NCBI RefSeq assembly: GCF_030656875.1 | Contig: NZ_CP130943.1 | Location: forward strand, 1-64,000 | Length of the DNA stretch: 64,000 bases | Origin: Prescottella sp. R16 | GTDB lineage: Bacteria; Actinomycetota; Actinomycetes; Mycobacteriales; Mycobacteriaceae | Reading direction: 5' to 3' | Part shown: piece after piece, positions 49,020 to 57,586 of the stretch | Layout: every line of letters starts with the position of its first letter | Numbering within the stretch: the first letter of the stretch is position 1 | Position numbers and translations under genes: made by a program | Notes under the pieces: generated by a model | Told to the model about the DNA's origin: nothing | What the model saw: only the letters and a program-made list of their open reading frames with translations | Database searches by the model: none

Positions 49020-49778
49020 ATGATTCAGGAACGTAGGACTGCGATCGTCACCGGTGGGGCGCGGGGTATCGGTGCTGCGGTGGCGGTGCGGCTCGCGTCG
49101 GACGGGTGTGCGGTGGCGGTGGTCGATCTCGACGAGTCTGCGTGTGCGGCGACGGTGTCCGCGATCGAGGCTGTCGGTGGTTCGGCGTTGGCGGTGGGTG
49201 CGGATGTCGGGGACGAGGTGTCGGTGGGTGTTGCGGTCGAGCGGGTCGCGACGGAGCTCGGTGCGCCGACGGTGTTGGTCAACAATGCGGGTGTCACTCG
49301 GGACAATCTGTTGTTCAAGATGACGGTCGAGGATTGGGATGCGGTGATGGACGTGCATCTTCGGGGGTCGTTCCTGATGACCCGGGCGGCCCAGAAGTAC
49401 ATGGTGGAGGCCAGGTTCGGTCGTATCGTGAATCTGTCGAGTGTGTCGGCGTTGGGGAATCGCGGTCAGGTCAATTATTCGGCGGCGAAGGCGGGGGTGC
49501 AGGGGTTCACGAAGACCCTTGCGCTCGAGTTGGGTCGGTACGGGGTCACTGCGAACGCGATTGCGCCGGGTTTCATCGAGACCGAGATGACTGCTGCTAC
49601 TGCTGCCCGGATGGGGGTGGACTTCGAGGAGTTCAAGAAGAGGGCGGCGTCGGAGATTCCGGTCGCGCGTGTGGGTCGGCCGGAGGACATCGCGAACATG
49701 GCGTCGTTCTTCGTCGGTGAGGGTGCGGGCTTCGTGTCCGGTCAGGTCGTCTACGTCGCCGGCGGGCCCAGAGGCTGA
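49020..49778 (+). CDS. FabG-like short-chain dehydrogenase/reductase
   Basis: A 252-residue SDR of the 3-oxoacyl-reductase type: TGGARGIGAAVAV, NNAGVTRDNLLFKM, NLSSVSALGN and YSAAKAGVQGFTKTLA, ending VVYVAGGPRG. It would interconvert 3-hydroxyacyl and 3-oxoacyl thioesters. ATG 49020 follows GAGGAAGAG. Its codon use stands out: many third positions are G or T (gtg, ggt, gcg), where neighbours prefer C, as if the gene had a different recent origin. A 73-base gap separates it from the kinase gene. Confidence 0.9.
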   Translation: MIQERRTAIVTGGARGIGAAVAVRLASDGCAVAVVDLDESACAATVSAIEAVGGSALAVGADVGDEVSVGVAVERVATELGAPTVLVNNAGVTRDNLLFKMTVEDWDAVMDVHLRGSFLMTRAAQKYMVEARFGRIVNLSSVSALGNRGQVNYSAAKAGVQGFTKTLALELGRYGVTANAIAPGFIETEMTAATAARMGVDFEEFKKRAASEIPVARVGRPEDIANMASFFVGEGAGFVSGQVVYVAGGPRG

Positions 49779-49872
49779 TCGGCGCCGCCTGATTGCGGAG
49801 ACGCCGCACAACCCGATTTCCACGCTGATCGATTCTCAGCGCTACCGACGAACACCGTCAGGAGAAACCACG

Positions 49873-50856
49873 ATGAAAGCATGGCGTGTCAACGAACTAG
49901 GCGAGGGTCGTGACGTCCTGCGGCTCGAAGACGTCGCCGAACCCACGGCCGGTGACGGTCAGGTGCTGGTAAAGGTGCTGGCCGCCCCGGCCAACTTCCC
50001 GGACGTTCTGCTCTGCCGCGGCGAGTACCAGATCAAGCCACCGCTGCCGTTCACCCCGGGCGTCGAGCTGTGCGGCGAAGTCGTCGCAGCCGGGGCCGGC
50101 GTCACCCGGGCGACGGTCGGTGACCGGGTGGTCGGCACCCCGGTATTGCCCGGGGGCGCGTTCGCCGAGTACGTGGTGATGGATCAGGCCAACGTCTTTC
50201 CCGCCCCGAAGGCACTCGACGACGCCGAGGCTGCCGCGCTGTGCATCGGTTACCAGACGGCGTGGTTCGCGTTGCACCGCAGAGTCGAGATCAACGAGGG
50301 TGACTACCTGCTCGTGCACGCCGCGGCCGGTGGTGTCGGCAGCGCGGCCGTTCAGCTCGGTAAGGCCGCGGGCGCGACGGTGATCGGTGTGGTCGGTGGC
50401 CCCGAGAAGGCCCGGTATGCCGAGGAACTCGGTGCCGACATGGTCGTCGATCGACGCACCGACGACTTCGTGCAGGCGGTGAAGGACTTCACCGGCGGTC
50501 ACGGTGCCGATATCGTGTTCGACCCGGTCGGCGGCGATGCCTACAACGGTTCCACCAAATGCATTGCGTTCGAAGGCAGGATCGTCGTCATCGGTTTTGC
50601 CGGCGGCACGATTCCACAGCCTGCACTGAACCATGCGCTGATCAAGAACTACTCCATCGTCGGGCTGCACTGGGGCCTGTACCAGACGAAGAATCCGGCG
50701 ATCATCGACGAGTGTCACACCGAACTGACCCGTCTCGCCGACGAAGGCCTGCTCAGACCACTGATCGGGGAGCGGCTCGAGCTCACCGACGTCGCGGACG
50801 GTATCGGCCGGCTCGGCGACGGAACCACCGTGGGCCGTCTCGTCTTCCAGCCCTGA
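49873..50856 (+). CDS. Zinc-independent quinone oxidoreductase-like dehydrogenase (MDR family)
   Basis: A 327-residue NADPH:quinone-reductase-type protein: N-terminal GroES-like fold with PANFPDVLLCRGEYQ and PGVELCGEVVAAG, then a Rossmann domain with HAAAGGVGSAAVQLGKAAGA (cited by AAAGGVGSAAVQL). It lacks the cysteine-rich structural zinc lobe. Members often reduce enoyl or quinone substrates with NADPH, including enoyl-CoAs. AGGAG precedes ATG 49873, and the thiolase gene follows after 33 bases. The exact substrate is open. Confidence 0.88.
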   Translation: MKAWRVNELGEGRDVLRLEDVAEPTAGDGQVLVKVLAAPANFPDVLLCRGEYQIKPPLPFTPGVELCGEVVAAGAGVTRATVGDRVVGTPVLPGGAFAEYVVMDQANVFPAPKALDDAEAAALCIGYQTAWFALHRRVEINEGDYLLVHAAAGGVGSAAVQLGKAAGATVIGVVGGPEKARYAEELGADMVVDRRTDDFVQAVKDFTGGHGADIVFDPVGGDAYNGSTKCIAFEGRIVVIGFAGGTIPQPALNHALIKNYSIVGLHWGLYQTKNPAIIDECHTELTRLADEGLLRPLIGERLELTDVADGIGRLGDGTTVGRLVFQP

Positions 50857-50889
50857 CACTTGCGTCGCACTACAAGAAACGGAGTTCCC

Positions 50890-52092
50890 ATGAGGGAAGC
50901 AGTCATCGTCTCGACCGCCAGGACGCCGATCGGCAAAGCGTACCGCGGCGCGTTCAACGACACCCAGGCCCAAGAGCTGGCCGGGCACGCGATCACGCAT
51001 GCCGTGCGGCGGGCCGGCCTCGACGGGGGAGAGGTCGAGGACGTTGTTCTCGGGGCCTCACTGCAACAGGGGTCGACCGGCGGCAACGTCGCGCGGCAGG
51101 CGCTGCTGCGTGCCGGTCTTCCCGATACGGTCTCCGGTATGAGCATGGACCGGCAGTGTGCGTCCGGTCTGATGGCCATCGCGACCGCCGCCAAACAGAT
51201 CGTCCACGACGGCATGCAGATTACCGTCGGGGGTGGCGTCGAATCGATCTCGCTGGTGCAGAACGATCACATGAACAGGCACCGCGTCGCCGATCCGTGG
51301 CTGGTGGAGAAGATTCCGGCGATCTACATGCCGATGCTGCACACCGCCGAGATCGTTGCCGAACGCTACGGCGTCAGCCGCGAGCGTCAGGATGCACTGG
51401 CACTGCTCTCTCAGCAACGGACTGCTGCCGCGCAGGCCGCCGGTAGGTTCGACGACGAGATCGTGCCGTTCACGTCCGTCATGAAGGTGGTCGACAAAGC
51501 CACCGGCGAGGTGTCCGAGAAGGAGGTCACTCTCACGCAGGACGAGGGGAACCGTCCCTCCACCACGCTCGAGTCTCTGGCGAGCCTGAATACTGTGCTG
51601 CCCGACGGACAGGTCACCGCACATTCGACGGTCACGGCGGGTAACGCGTCACAACTCTCCGACGGCGCCTCGGTATCGGTGCTGATGGAGGCCGGGGAGG
51701 CGTCGCGCCGCGGCCTGACCCCGCTGGGTGTCTACCGCGGGATCGCCGTCGCCGGGTGCGCTCCCGAGGAGATGGGTATCGGCCCGGTCTTCGCGATCCC
51801 GAAGCTGCTCGAGCAGCACGCCCTGACCGTCGACGACATCGGGTTGTGGGAGTTGAACGAAGCATTCGCGTCGCAGGCGGTGTACTGCCGCGACGAACTG
51901 GGAATCGACCCGGAGCGCTACAACGTCGATGGCGGTGGCATCTCCGTGGGGCACCCGTACGGCATGACCGGCGGCCGCCTCGTCGGGCACGCGCTGATCG
52001 AAGGCAAGCGTCGCGGTGTTCGCTACGTGGTCGTCACCATGTGCATCGGTGGCGGTATGGGCGCAGCCGGCCTCTTCGAGGTCGCGGCATGA
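50890..52092 (+). CDS. Acetyl-CoA C-acyltransferase (thiolase)
   Basis: A 400-residue thiolase that splits 3-oxoacyl-CoA into acetyl-CoA and a shortened acyl-CoA. The nucleophile is Cys90 (MDRQCASGL); the second site is in [11 protein letters not shown] with the catalytic His, and CIGGGMGAA holds the C-terminal Cys. These motifs match degradative thiolases, although ISVGHPYG replaces the commoner IALGHPLG. ATG 50890 follows GGAG, and the stop overlaps the start of an SDR gene (ATGA). It would complete beta-oxidation in this cluster. Confidence 0.94.
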   Translation: MREAVIVSTARTPIGKAYRGAFNDTQAQELAGHAITHAVRRAGLDGGEVEDVVLGASLQQGSTGGNVARQALLRAGLPDTVSGMSMDRQCASGLMAIATAAKQIVHDGMQITVGGGVESISLVQNDHMNRHRVADPWLVEKIPAIYMPMLHTAEIVAERYGVSRERQDALALLSQQRTAAAQAAGRFDDEIVPFTSVMKVVDKATGEVSEKEVTLTQDEGNRPSTTLESLASLNTVLPDGQVTAHSTVTAGNASQLSDGASVSVLMEAGEASRRGLTPLGVYRGIAVAGCAPEEMGIGPVFAIPKLLEQHALTVDDIGLWELNEAFASQAVYCRDELGIDPERYNVDGGGISVGHPYGMTGGRLVGHALIEGKRRGVRYVVVTMCIGGGMGAAGLFEVAA

Positions 52093-52865
52093 GCGACCTG
52101 TTCGACGTCGCGGGCAAGACCGTCGTCGTCACCGGAGGCACACGCGGCATCGGCCTGATGATCGCGAAGGGGATGGCGGAAGCCGGTGCACGGGTGATCA
52201 TCTCGTCCCGCAAGGCCGATGCCTGCGAGTCGGCCGCGGCGGAACTCTCCACGGTCGGGGACGTCGTCGCGTATCCGGCCGACCTGAGTACCGAGGAGGG
52301 TGTGGTCGAGCTCGCGGCGTTCGTGGCCCGCACCTTCGATCGGGTGGACGTGCTCGTCAACAACGCCGGCGCCACCTGGGGGGCGCCGATCGACGAGTTT
52401 CCGGCATCGGGCTTCGACAAGGTGCTCGGGCTCAACGTCACATCGGTGTTCGCGTTGACCCAGGCGCTGCTGCCCCAGTTGCGTGCCGCGGCGAGTCCGG
52501 ACGACCCGGCCCGGGTGATCAACGTCGGGTCGATCGACGGTCTGGTGGTGTCGAAGAGCGAGAACTTCTCGTACGGGGCATCGAAAGCGGCGGTACACAT
52601 GCTGACCCGGAAGCTGGCCGGATCGTTGGCCGACGAGCACATCACTGTCAATGCTGTTGCGCCGGGGCCGTTCCCGACGAAGATGATGGCGTTCGTGTTG
52701 GACGATCCGGAATTGCGGAGCGCGGTCGAGGCCGATGTGCCACTCGGCCGAGTGGGGACGCCGGAGGATATCGCCGGTGCCGCGATCTTCCTGTCGTCCC
52801 GGGCGGGCGCGTATCTGACCGGGACCGTGATTCCGGTGGACGGCGGCATCAGCGGCACCCGCTGA
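52089..52865 (+). CDS. Short-chain dehydrogenase/reductase
   Basis: A 258-residue SDR with [33 protein letters not shown] catalytic Ser and [16 protein letters not shown]. The protein resembles SDRs paired with acyl-CoA enzymes (RhlG/FabG-like), ending [12 protein letters not shown]. It overlaps the thiolase stop and is the last gene of this plus-strand series. A 10-bp hairpin follows 39 bases after the stop. Confidence 0.9.
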   Translation: MSDLFDVAGKTVVVTGGTRGIGLMIAKGMAEAGARVIISSRKADACESAAAELSTVGDVVAYPADLSTEEGVVELAAFVARTFDRVDVLVNNAGATWGAPIDEFPASGFDKVLGLNVTSVFALTQALLPQLRAAASPDDPARVINVGSIDGLVVSKSENFSYGASKAAVHMLTRKLAGSLADEHITVNAVAPGPFPTKMMAFVLDDPELRSAVEADVPLGRVGTPEDIAGAAIFLSSRAGAYLTGTVIPVDGGISGTR

Positions 52866-52904
52866 CCCCTTGTACGCAGTCCGGTGGTGTGTTGCCCTCG
52901 GGCG

Positions 52905-52932
52905 GGTGTGGTTCGATCGCCGGAACCACACC
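52905..52932 (+). terminator. Hairpin after the short-chain dehydrogenase
   Basis: GGTGTGGTTC (52905-52914) pairs perfectly with GAACCACACC (52923-52932) around an eight-base loop. There is no T run. It is well placed to end the operon that finishes at 52865. Confidence 0.55.
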
Positions 52933-53381
52933 TGCCGCCGGCCCACTCACCCCGGACACGGCTGCCGTCGAGATCCATGTGCTCCCACTCGGATTCGCCC
53001 CGGTGGGCGAGAGCGTCGTGTAGGTCAGGGGGACGTCGTCCGAACCGAGAGTGGGGGCGGGCGTAGGAGTTTCCTGTCGAGCCGAGTTTCGAGGTCGGCC
53101 CGGCCGACTCGATAGTTGACAAGCGCCTCAACTCTTGTGAGACTTGCCCCGTCCGGTCATCGGTATGACCCAGCTCACGTAATCGTCAGCGATGTGCCGG
53201 CTGCATCTTCTCCTCTGCGCATAAGTAGTTGCCGTCCGAAACGGCCGCGAAGGTCGCCTTCCCACATGGGTCGATAGGCCTCGGTGATCCGGAGCGAACC
53301 TGTTCTGGCAGTAGCAGTTCGGGCCGCAACCTGGCCGTCCGTGGTGCTACTTGACAGCGTATGACGCAGGTCACACACTAA

Positions 53382-53397
53382 TGAAGTAGCCACTTAC
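53382..53397. promoter_or_regulatory. Operator of the monooxygenase operon
   Basis: TGAAGTAGCCACTTAC is a near-palindrome (AAGTA-nn-CACTT). Read on the other strand it is GTAAGTGGCTACTTCA, which matches 57454-57469 (GTAAGTGAATACTTCA) in 14 of 16 bases. It lies between the promoter candidate and the hydrolase start, where a bound repressor would block transcription. Confidence 0.7.
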
Positions 53398-53414
53398 TCA
53401 CTTTGGAGCGAGCA

Positions 53415-54209
53415 ATGCTGATCAAGTCTGGCGACATACAACTCAACGTCGAGATCCGCGGCGAGAACAACGGCGGAACACCGGTGGTGTTCCTGCATTG
53501 TGTCGGCGGTGACCTGACGAACTGGAACCCACAGGTCGAGGCGCTTGCCGACCGATACCGAGTGGTGTCCATCGACACCCGTGGACACGGGAAGTCGGAG
53601 TTCGCCGGTGAAGGACTCACGCTGGAGGACTACGCCGAAGACGTCCGACAAGTGTTGGACGCGTTGGAGATCGACCGGGCGCACGTCGTCGGCCTCTCCA
53701 TGGGCGGGATGATCGCCCAGGCGTTCGCGCTCAACGCGCCGGAGCGAGTGGCCGGCCTGGTCCTGGCCGACACCAGCTCCCGTATCGATGAGGCGACGGC
53801 CGCTAACCTTGCGCAGGCGGGTGATGCCGCGCTCGGATACGGGATGGGAGCGGTCTCCGACCAGTTCGTCCCGATCTGCTTCGACGCCACCGCGATTCAT
53901 GAGGATCGGGAATACGTCCAACGGTTCCGGGAGGGATTTTCCAGCCGGGATCCGCGTGCGTTCCACGCCGGCCTGCAAGCCATCGGCGGCCTCGACTTCC
54001 TCGACCGCTTGCATCAGGTGGCCGTACCCACCCTGGTGCTCGTGGGGGCTGCGGACCAACTCACGCCGGTCGCGCACTCCGAAGCCATCGCCGGGAAAGT
54101 TTCCGGCGCCAGCCTGGTGATCTTCGACGGCGCCGGACACCTTTCGAACCTCGACAGCAAGGACGAGTTCACACGGGAACTCACCCGATTCCTGGAGGAG
54201 ACAGCATGA
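53415..54209 (+). CDS. Serine alpha/beta hydrolase (lactone/ester hydrolase candidate)
   Basis: A 264-residue alpha/beta hydrolase similar to 3-oxoadipate enol-lactonases and esterases: oxyanion HCVGGDLTNW, nucleophile Ser in GLSMGGM, acidic residue in VGAADQLTP and catalytic His in GAGHLSN. ATG 53415 follows TTGGAGCG. Its stop overlaps the ATG of the Baeyer-Villiger monooxygenase (ATGA), so the two are made together; the hydrolase most likely opens the ester or lactone that the monooxygenase forms. Confidence 0.88.
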   Translation: MLIKSGDIQLNVEIRGENNGGTPVVFLHCVGGDLTNWNPQVEALADRYRVVSIDTRGHGKSEFAGEGLTLEDYAEDVRQVLDALEIDRAHVVGLSMGGMIAQAFALNAPERVAGLVLADTSSRIDEATAANLAQAGDAALGYGMGAVSDQFVPICFDATAIHEDREYVQRFREGFSSRDPRAFHAGLQAIGGLDFLDRLHQVAVPTLVLVGAADQLTPVAHSEAIAGKVSGASLVIFDGAGHLSNLDSKDEFTRELTRFLEETA

Positions 54210-56077
54210 CGATCCACACCGGCACCGAGCCCGAATCGGTCACACTGGACCCCGCGATCGACAAGGACGCGATCCGTGCGCGTTACGCCGAGGAACGTGA
54301 CAAGCGCATCCGTCCCGAGGGGATCAATCAGTACCACCGCCTCGAAGGCAAGTTCGCCGAACTCGCCGACGATCCCTGGACGCCTGTGCAAGAACGCGAA
54401 CCTGTCACCGACCACGTCACCTTCACCTTCATCGGCGGCGGTTTCTCGGGTCTCTGTGCCGGTGCGCAGCTGAAGAAGCGTGGAGTCGACGACGTCCGAA
54501 TCATCGATACCGCAGGAGGTTTCGGTGGTGTCTGGTACTGGAACCGGTACCCTGGCGCGATGTGCGACACCAAGTCGGTGGTCTACATGCCGCTGTTGGA
54601 AGAAACCGGCTATGTGCCGACCGAGTTGTGGGCGCACGGTCCGGAGATCCTCGAGCATGCAGGCCGGATCGGAAAACACTTCGGGCTCTACGACAACGCC
54701 CTGTTCCATACCAAGGTCACCAACGCGACGTGGGACGAGACGTCATCGCGCTGGACGGTGGAAACCAACCGTGGCGACCGTTTCACCACGCAGTTCCTGG
54801 GCATCGGCCTGGGCCCACTCAGCACTGCGAAGCTGCCCGGCGTCCCGGGGATCGAGGACTTCGCGGGGCAGACGATGCACACCTCGCGGTGGAACTACTC
54901 CTACACCGGGGGAGACGCGCTCGGTGCGCCGATGACCGGGCTCGCCGACAAGCGCGTCGGGGTGATCGGCACCGGGGCAACTGCCATCCAGCTGATTCCG
55001 GAGCTCGCCAAGTACGCCGAGGAACTGTTCGTCTTCCAGCGCACACCCTCGTCGGTCGCCGAGCGTGGAAACGGCCCCTTGGACGAGGCGACCCTGCAGA
55101 TACTCAAAGAGCCAGGCGGCCAGGAGAAGCTGCTGGACAGCTTCACCCGCAACTGGGACGGGTTCTTCGGTAAGCCGGAGCCCGGGGTCGTGGTCGAGGA
55201 TCTGGTCGATGACGCCTGGACCAGCCTCGGACGGCGTATGCGGGCGCAGATGCATTCGGTGCCGCTGGAGCAGATGTCGCCGGAGACGGTGATGGCAGCG
55301 GTCGGCGACCTCGACCTGACTCTGATGGAGGAGCGTCGTGCCCGCATCGACAGCATCGTCGAGGACCCGACGACGGCCGAAAACCTCAAGCCCTGGTACG
55401 ACCTGTTCTGCAAGCGGCCGGGATTCCACGACGACTACCTGCCGGCATTCAACCGGCCGAACGTGCACCTGGTCGATACCGCAGGACAGGGGGTCGAACG
55501 AATCACGCCGACCGGTGTCGTCGTCGACGGACAGGAATACCCCGTCGACTGCCTGATCTACGCCTCCGGCTTCGAGTACGGCACCGGTGGCAGTGAGATC
55601 GTCAATCGCGCTGGATTCGAGGTTGTCGGTCGAGGTGGTATCGAATTGTCCGAGGCCTGGGCGGACGGTATGGAAACCCTGCACGGAATGCATGTGCACG
55701 GATACCCCAACATGTTCATCATTCAGCTGTGGCAGGGCTCGTTCCTCGGTGCCAACGTGACACAGTCGAACAACTATGCGGCCGAGAACATCGCCGCCAT
55801 CGTCGAGAAGGTCCTCGCCGAAGGCAACGACGAGGTCGAGGTGACCAAGGAAGCCCAAGACGAATGGGTCGAGATGCTGTTGCGCGACGGCGTGCCGTTC
55901 GGACGTCCGGACTGCACGCCCGGCTACTACAACGATGACGGCCACACCGAGGGACGTACGTTCAAACTGAACGTCGGTGATCCGCGTGGGTCGTATTCCT
56001 TCGTCACGATGATCCAAGAGTGGTGTCGCCGAGGCGAGTTCCCCGAGTTGGCCCGTCGCCGAACCAATTCGATCTGA
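54206..56077 (+). CDS. Type I Baeyer-Villiger monooxygenase
   Basis: A 623-residue flavoprotein that inserts one oxygen next to a ketone using NADPH and O2. It has the FAD motif GGGFSGLCAG (about 77-86), the second fingerprint GGVWYWNRYPGAMCD, the BVMO fingerprint FAGQTMHTSRWN (F-x-G-x3-H-x3-W with Asn instead of the usual Pro/Asp) and the NADPH motif GTGATAIQ. The roughly 70-residue N-terminal extension and total length place it with the long cyclopentadecanone/cyclododecanone-type enzymes rather than the 540-residue cyclohexanone type. It is translationally coupled to the hydrolase before it. Confidence 0.93.
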   Translation: MTIHTGTEPESVTLDPAIDKDAIRARYAEERDKRIRPEGINQYHRLEGKFAELADDPWTPVQEREPVTDHVTFTFIGGGFSGLCAGAQLKKRGVDDVRIIDTAGGFGGVWYWNRYPGAMCDTKSVVYMPLLEETGYVPTELWAHGPEILEHAGRIGKHFGLYDNALFHTKVTNATWDETSSRWTVETNRGDRFTTQFLGIGLGPLSTAKLPGVPGIEDFAGQTMHTSRWNYSYTGGDALGAPMTGLADKRVGVIGTGATAIQLIPELAKYAEELFVFQRTPSSVAERGNGPLDEATLQILKEPGGQEKLLDSFTRNWDGFFGKPEPGVVVEDLVDDAWTSLGRRMRAQMHSVPLEQMSPETVMAAVGDLDLTLMEERRARIDSIVEDPTTAENLKPWYDLFCKRPGFHDDYLPAFNRPNVHLVDTAGQGVERITPTGVVVDGQEYPVDCLIYASGFEYGTGGSEIVNRAGFEVVGRGGIELSEAWADGMETLHGMHVHGYPNMFIIQLWQGSFLGANVTQSNNYAAENIAAIVEKVLAEGNDEVEVTKEAQDEWVEMLLRDGVPFGRPDCTPGYYNDDGHTEGRTFKLNVGDPRGSYSFVTMIQEWCRRGEFPELARRRTNSI

Positions 56078-56136
56078 CGCGTGCAGCGGCTCCCGCCGGA
56101 ATCGAGGTTTCATGTCGAATCGAGAGGATTTCAGGG

Positions 56137-56739
56137 ATGGGTACCGACTGTCGCGATGATCTCGGCGGTCGGCTGACTTTGGTGGATTCGAACGAGGCGA
56201 GCCCGGAGCAACTAGACACCGTTGAGTACATAAAGCAACGGCTCCTTCCGGCGCAGCAGGACCCCGGTATCCAGATCGTCGATTCCGAGGGGCATCCGAT
56301 CGGCCCGTTCAACGCCTTTGTGGTCAGCCCGACGATCGGGAGGCAAGCCATGCAGTACTTCGGCTCCGTATCGGCGAATTCGACACTTCCCGCAGCGGTC
56401 CGAGAGGTCGTGATCCTGTCGGTGGGCGGACTGTGGGGAGCCGACTACGAAATCTACGCGCACAAGATTGCGGCGCGCGCGGTAGACGTTCCCGAGAGCG
56501 CAATACAGTCGTTGGCCAAAGGGGAAGAACCGGTCGGGCTGACCGGAAACCAGTTGATTGCTGCGCGATTCACGCAGGAGATTGTCCGGACACGTCATGT
56601 CGACGATGCGCTCTACCAGGACGCTGTGGGGGCGTTCGGGCAGCGGGGTGTCGTCGACATGGCCCAACTGGCCGGCGCGTATCTCAGCGTGTCGGCGTTG
56701 CTGAACGTGTTCGAGGTGCCGGCTCCTCCGTCGACCTGA
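56137..56739 (+). CDS. Carboxymuconolactone decarboxylase-family (AhpD-like) protein
   Basis: A 200-residue all-helical protein of the CMD family. The core VREVVILSVGGLWGADYEIYAHKIAARA (cited by REVVILSVGG and DYEIYAHKIAA) holds the family glutamate and histidine, but the Cys-x-x-Cys pair of peroxidase-type AhpD is absent. ATG 56137 follows GAGAGGA, 59 bases after the monooxygenase. It is the third gene of that operon; similar proteins often accompany catabolic oxygenases, but its own reaction is unknown. Confidence 0.8.
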   Translation: MGTDCRDDLGGRLTLVDSNEASPEQLDTVEYIKQRLLPAQQDPGIQIVDSEGHPIGPFNAFVVSPTIGRQAMQYFGSVSANSTLPAAVREVVILSVGGLWGADYEIYAHKIAARAVDVPESAIQSLAKGEEPVGLTGNQLIAARFTQEIVRTRHVDDALYQDAVGAFGQRGVVDMAQLAGAYLSVSALLNVFEVPAPPST

Positions 56740-56766
56740 ACGGTAGCCTTCACAGGCGATCCTGGC

Positions 56767-57438
56767 CTAGTGATCCGGGTTCGGGATGTCTTGGTCCGCA
56801 GGAACTTTCAGGCCGTTCATGAGGAGATTCATGACCTGCTCGGCCACCTCTTCACGATTGCGTTTCCGGCCGCTCAGTTTTTCCGAGACGGCCAGGAACC
56901 AAGTCAAACCGAACAGTGACTCGACGACCAACTCGGGATCGAAGTCGCGGTGCGGCCACGAAGCATAGTTGGTTTCGATCACCGTCTGAATCTTCGCGAG
57001 CGAGGGCTGGATGCGGTCCTTGTAGTAGACCTGTGCCTCTGTTGCGTCGCCGAACAGCACAACCCCGAGCAGCGGCGCGATCTCCTCCATGGCTGCGCAG
57101 AGATCGTAGATGAATTGCCGTGTTTGCTGCTGCTGTAGTTCGGCAGTCGCATCGAACTGCGCGGGAGCTACGCCGGCGAACTCGACGCACGCTGCAACCG
57201 CGTCTTCGAGAGGTTGCGCCACCGCAGCTTCGAAGAGCTCTTCCTTCGAAGGAAAGTGCCGGTACAACATCGCCTCGTTGATACCTGCCTCTGCGGCGAG
57301 GTCGCGGGTGCGAGTACCGGCGAGGCCCGACCTCGAGAACACGACGCGAGCAGCTTCGATGATCTGCTCACGCCGTGCGTCCGCGGTCAGCCTCGTTCGT
57401 TTGCCGGCGCCGCGTGGGTCACTCGCCTTGGCGGTCAT
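56767..57438 (-). CDS. TetR-family regulator, probable controller of the monooxygenase operon
   Basis: A 223-residue repressor with helix-turn-helix at about 22-65 (REQIIEAARVVFSRSGLAGTRTRD, recognition part GINEAMLYRHF) and a ligand domain. It is paralogous to the TetR at 37845. It ends 28 bases from the end of the CMD-family gene, facing it. A 16-bp site 15 bases upstream of its ATG is nearly identical to one at the promoter of the 53415 operon, so it probably represses both itself and that operon, with the ketone or a product as inducer. That regulation is inference. Confidence 0.88.
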   Translation of the reverse strand: MTAKASDPRGAGKRTRLTADARREQIIEAARVVFSRSGLAGTRTRDLAAEAGINEAMLYRHFPSKEELFEAAVAQPLEDAVAACVEFAGVAPAQFDATAELQQQQTRQFIYDLCAAMEEIAPLLGVVLFGDATEAQVYYKDRIQPSLAKIQTVIETNYASWPHRDFDPELVVESLFGLTWFLAVSEKLSGRKRNREEVAEQVMNLLMNGLKVPADQDIPNPDH

Positions 57439-57453
57439 ACGGCCGGTGCCCAG

Positions 57454-57469
57454 GTAAGTGAATACTTCA
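57454..57469. promoter_or_regulatory. TetR operator upstream of its own gene
   Basis: GTAAGTGAATACTTCA lies 15 bases upstream of the minus-strand TetR gene ending at 57438. It matches the reverse of 53382-53397 in 14 of 16 bases, differing only in the two central bases, and has AAGTG-nn-TACTT half-sites. Confidence 0.7.
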
Positions 57470-57586
57470 CACGTTCGATGCTACCGCAGGAGGCTGATCC
57501 GACTTGCGTAGAGCGGAGGGGATTTCCGGGGTCGACGTGATGTCCGCGCCAGTAGAGGAGTTGCGGTTTCGGCGGGTCGGTCGTGG

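Larger units (their letters stand above)
52866..53414. other. Intergenic region upstream of the monooxygenase operon
   Basis: The 549 bases hold the hairpin at 52905 and the promoter and operator of the next operon. TTGACA occurs at 53116 and again at 53351; the second, with CACACT 17 bases on, is the better promoter candidate because the operator follows directly. Open frames here lack ribosome binding sites and similarity, and I see no gene. Confidence 0.55.

Noticed and set aside
53175..53393. 72-codon minus-strand frame before the monooxygenase operon
   Set aside because: It overlaps the promoter and operator, lacks a ribosome binding site and shows no similarity that I recognise.
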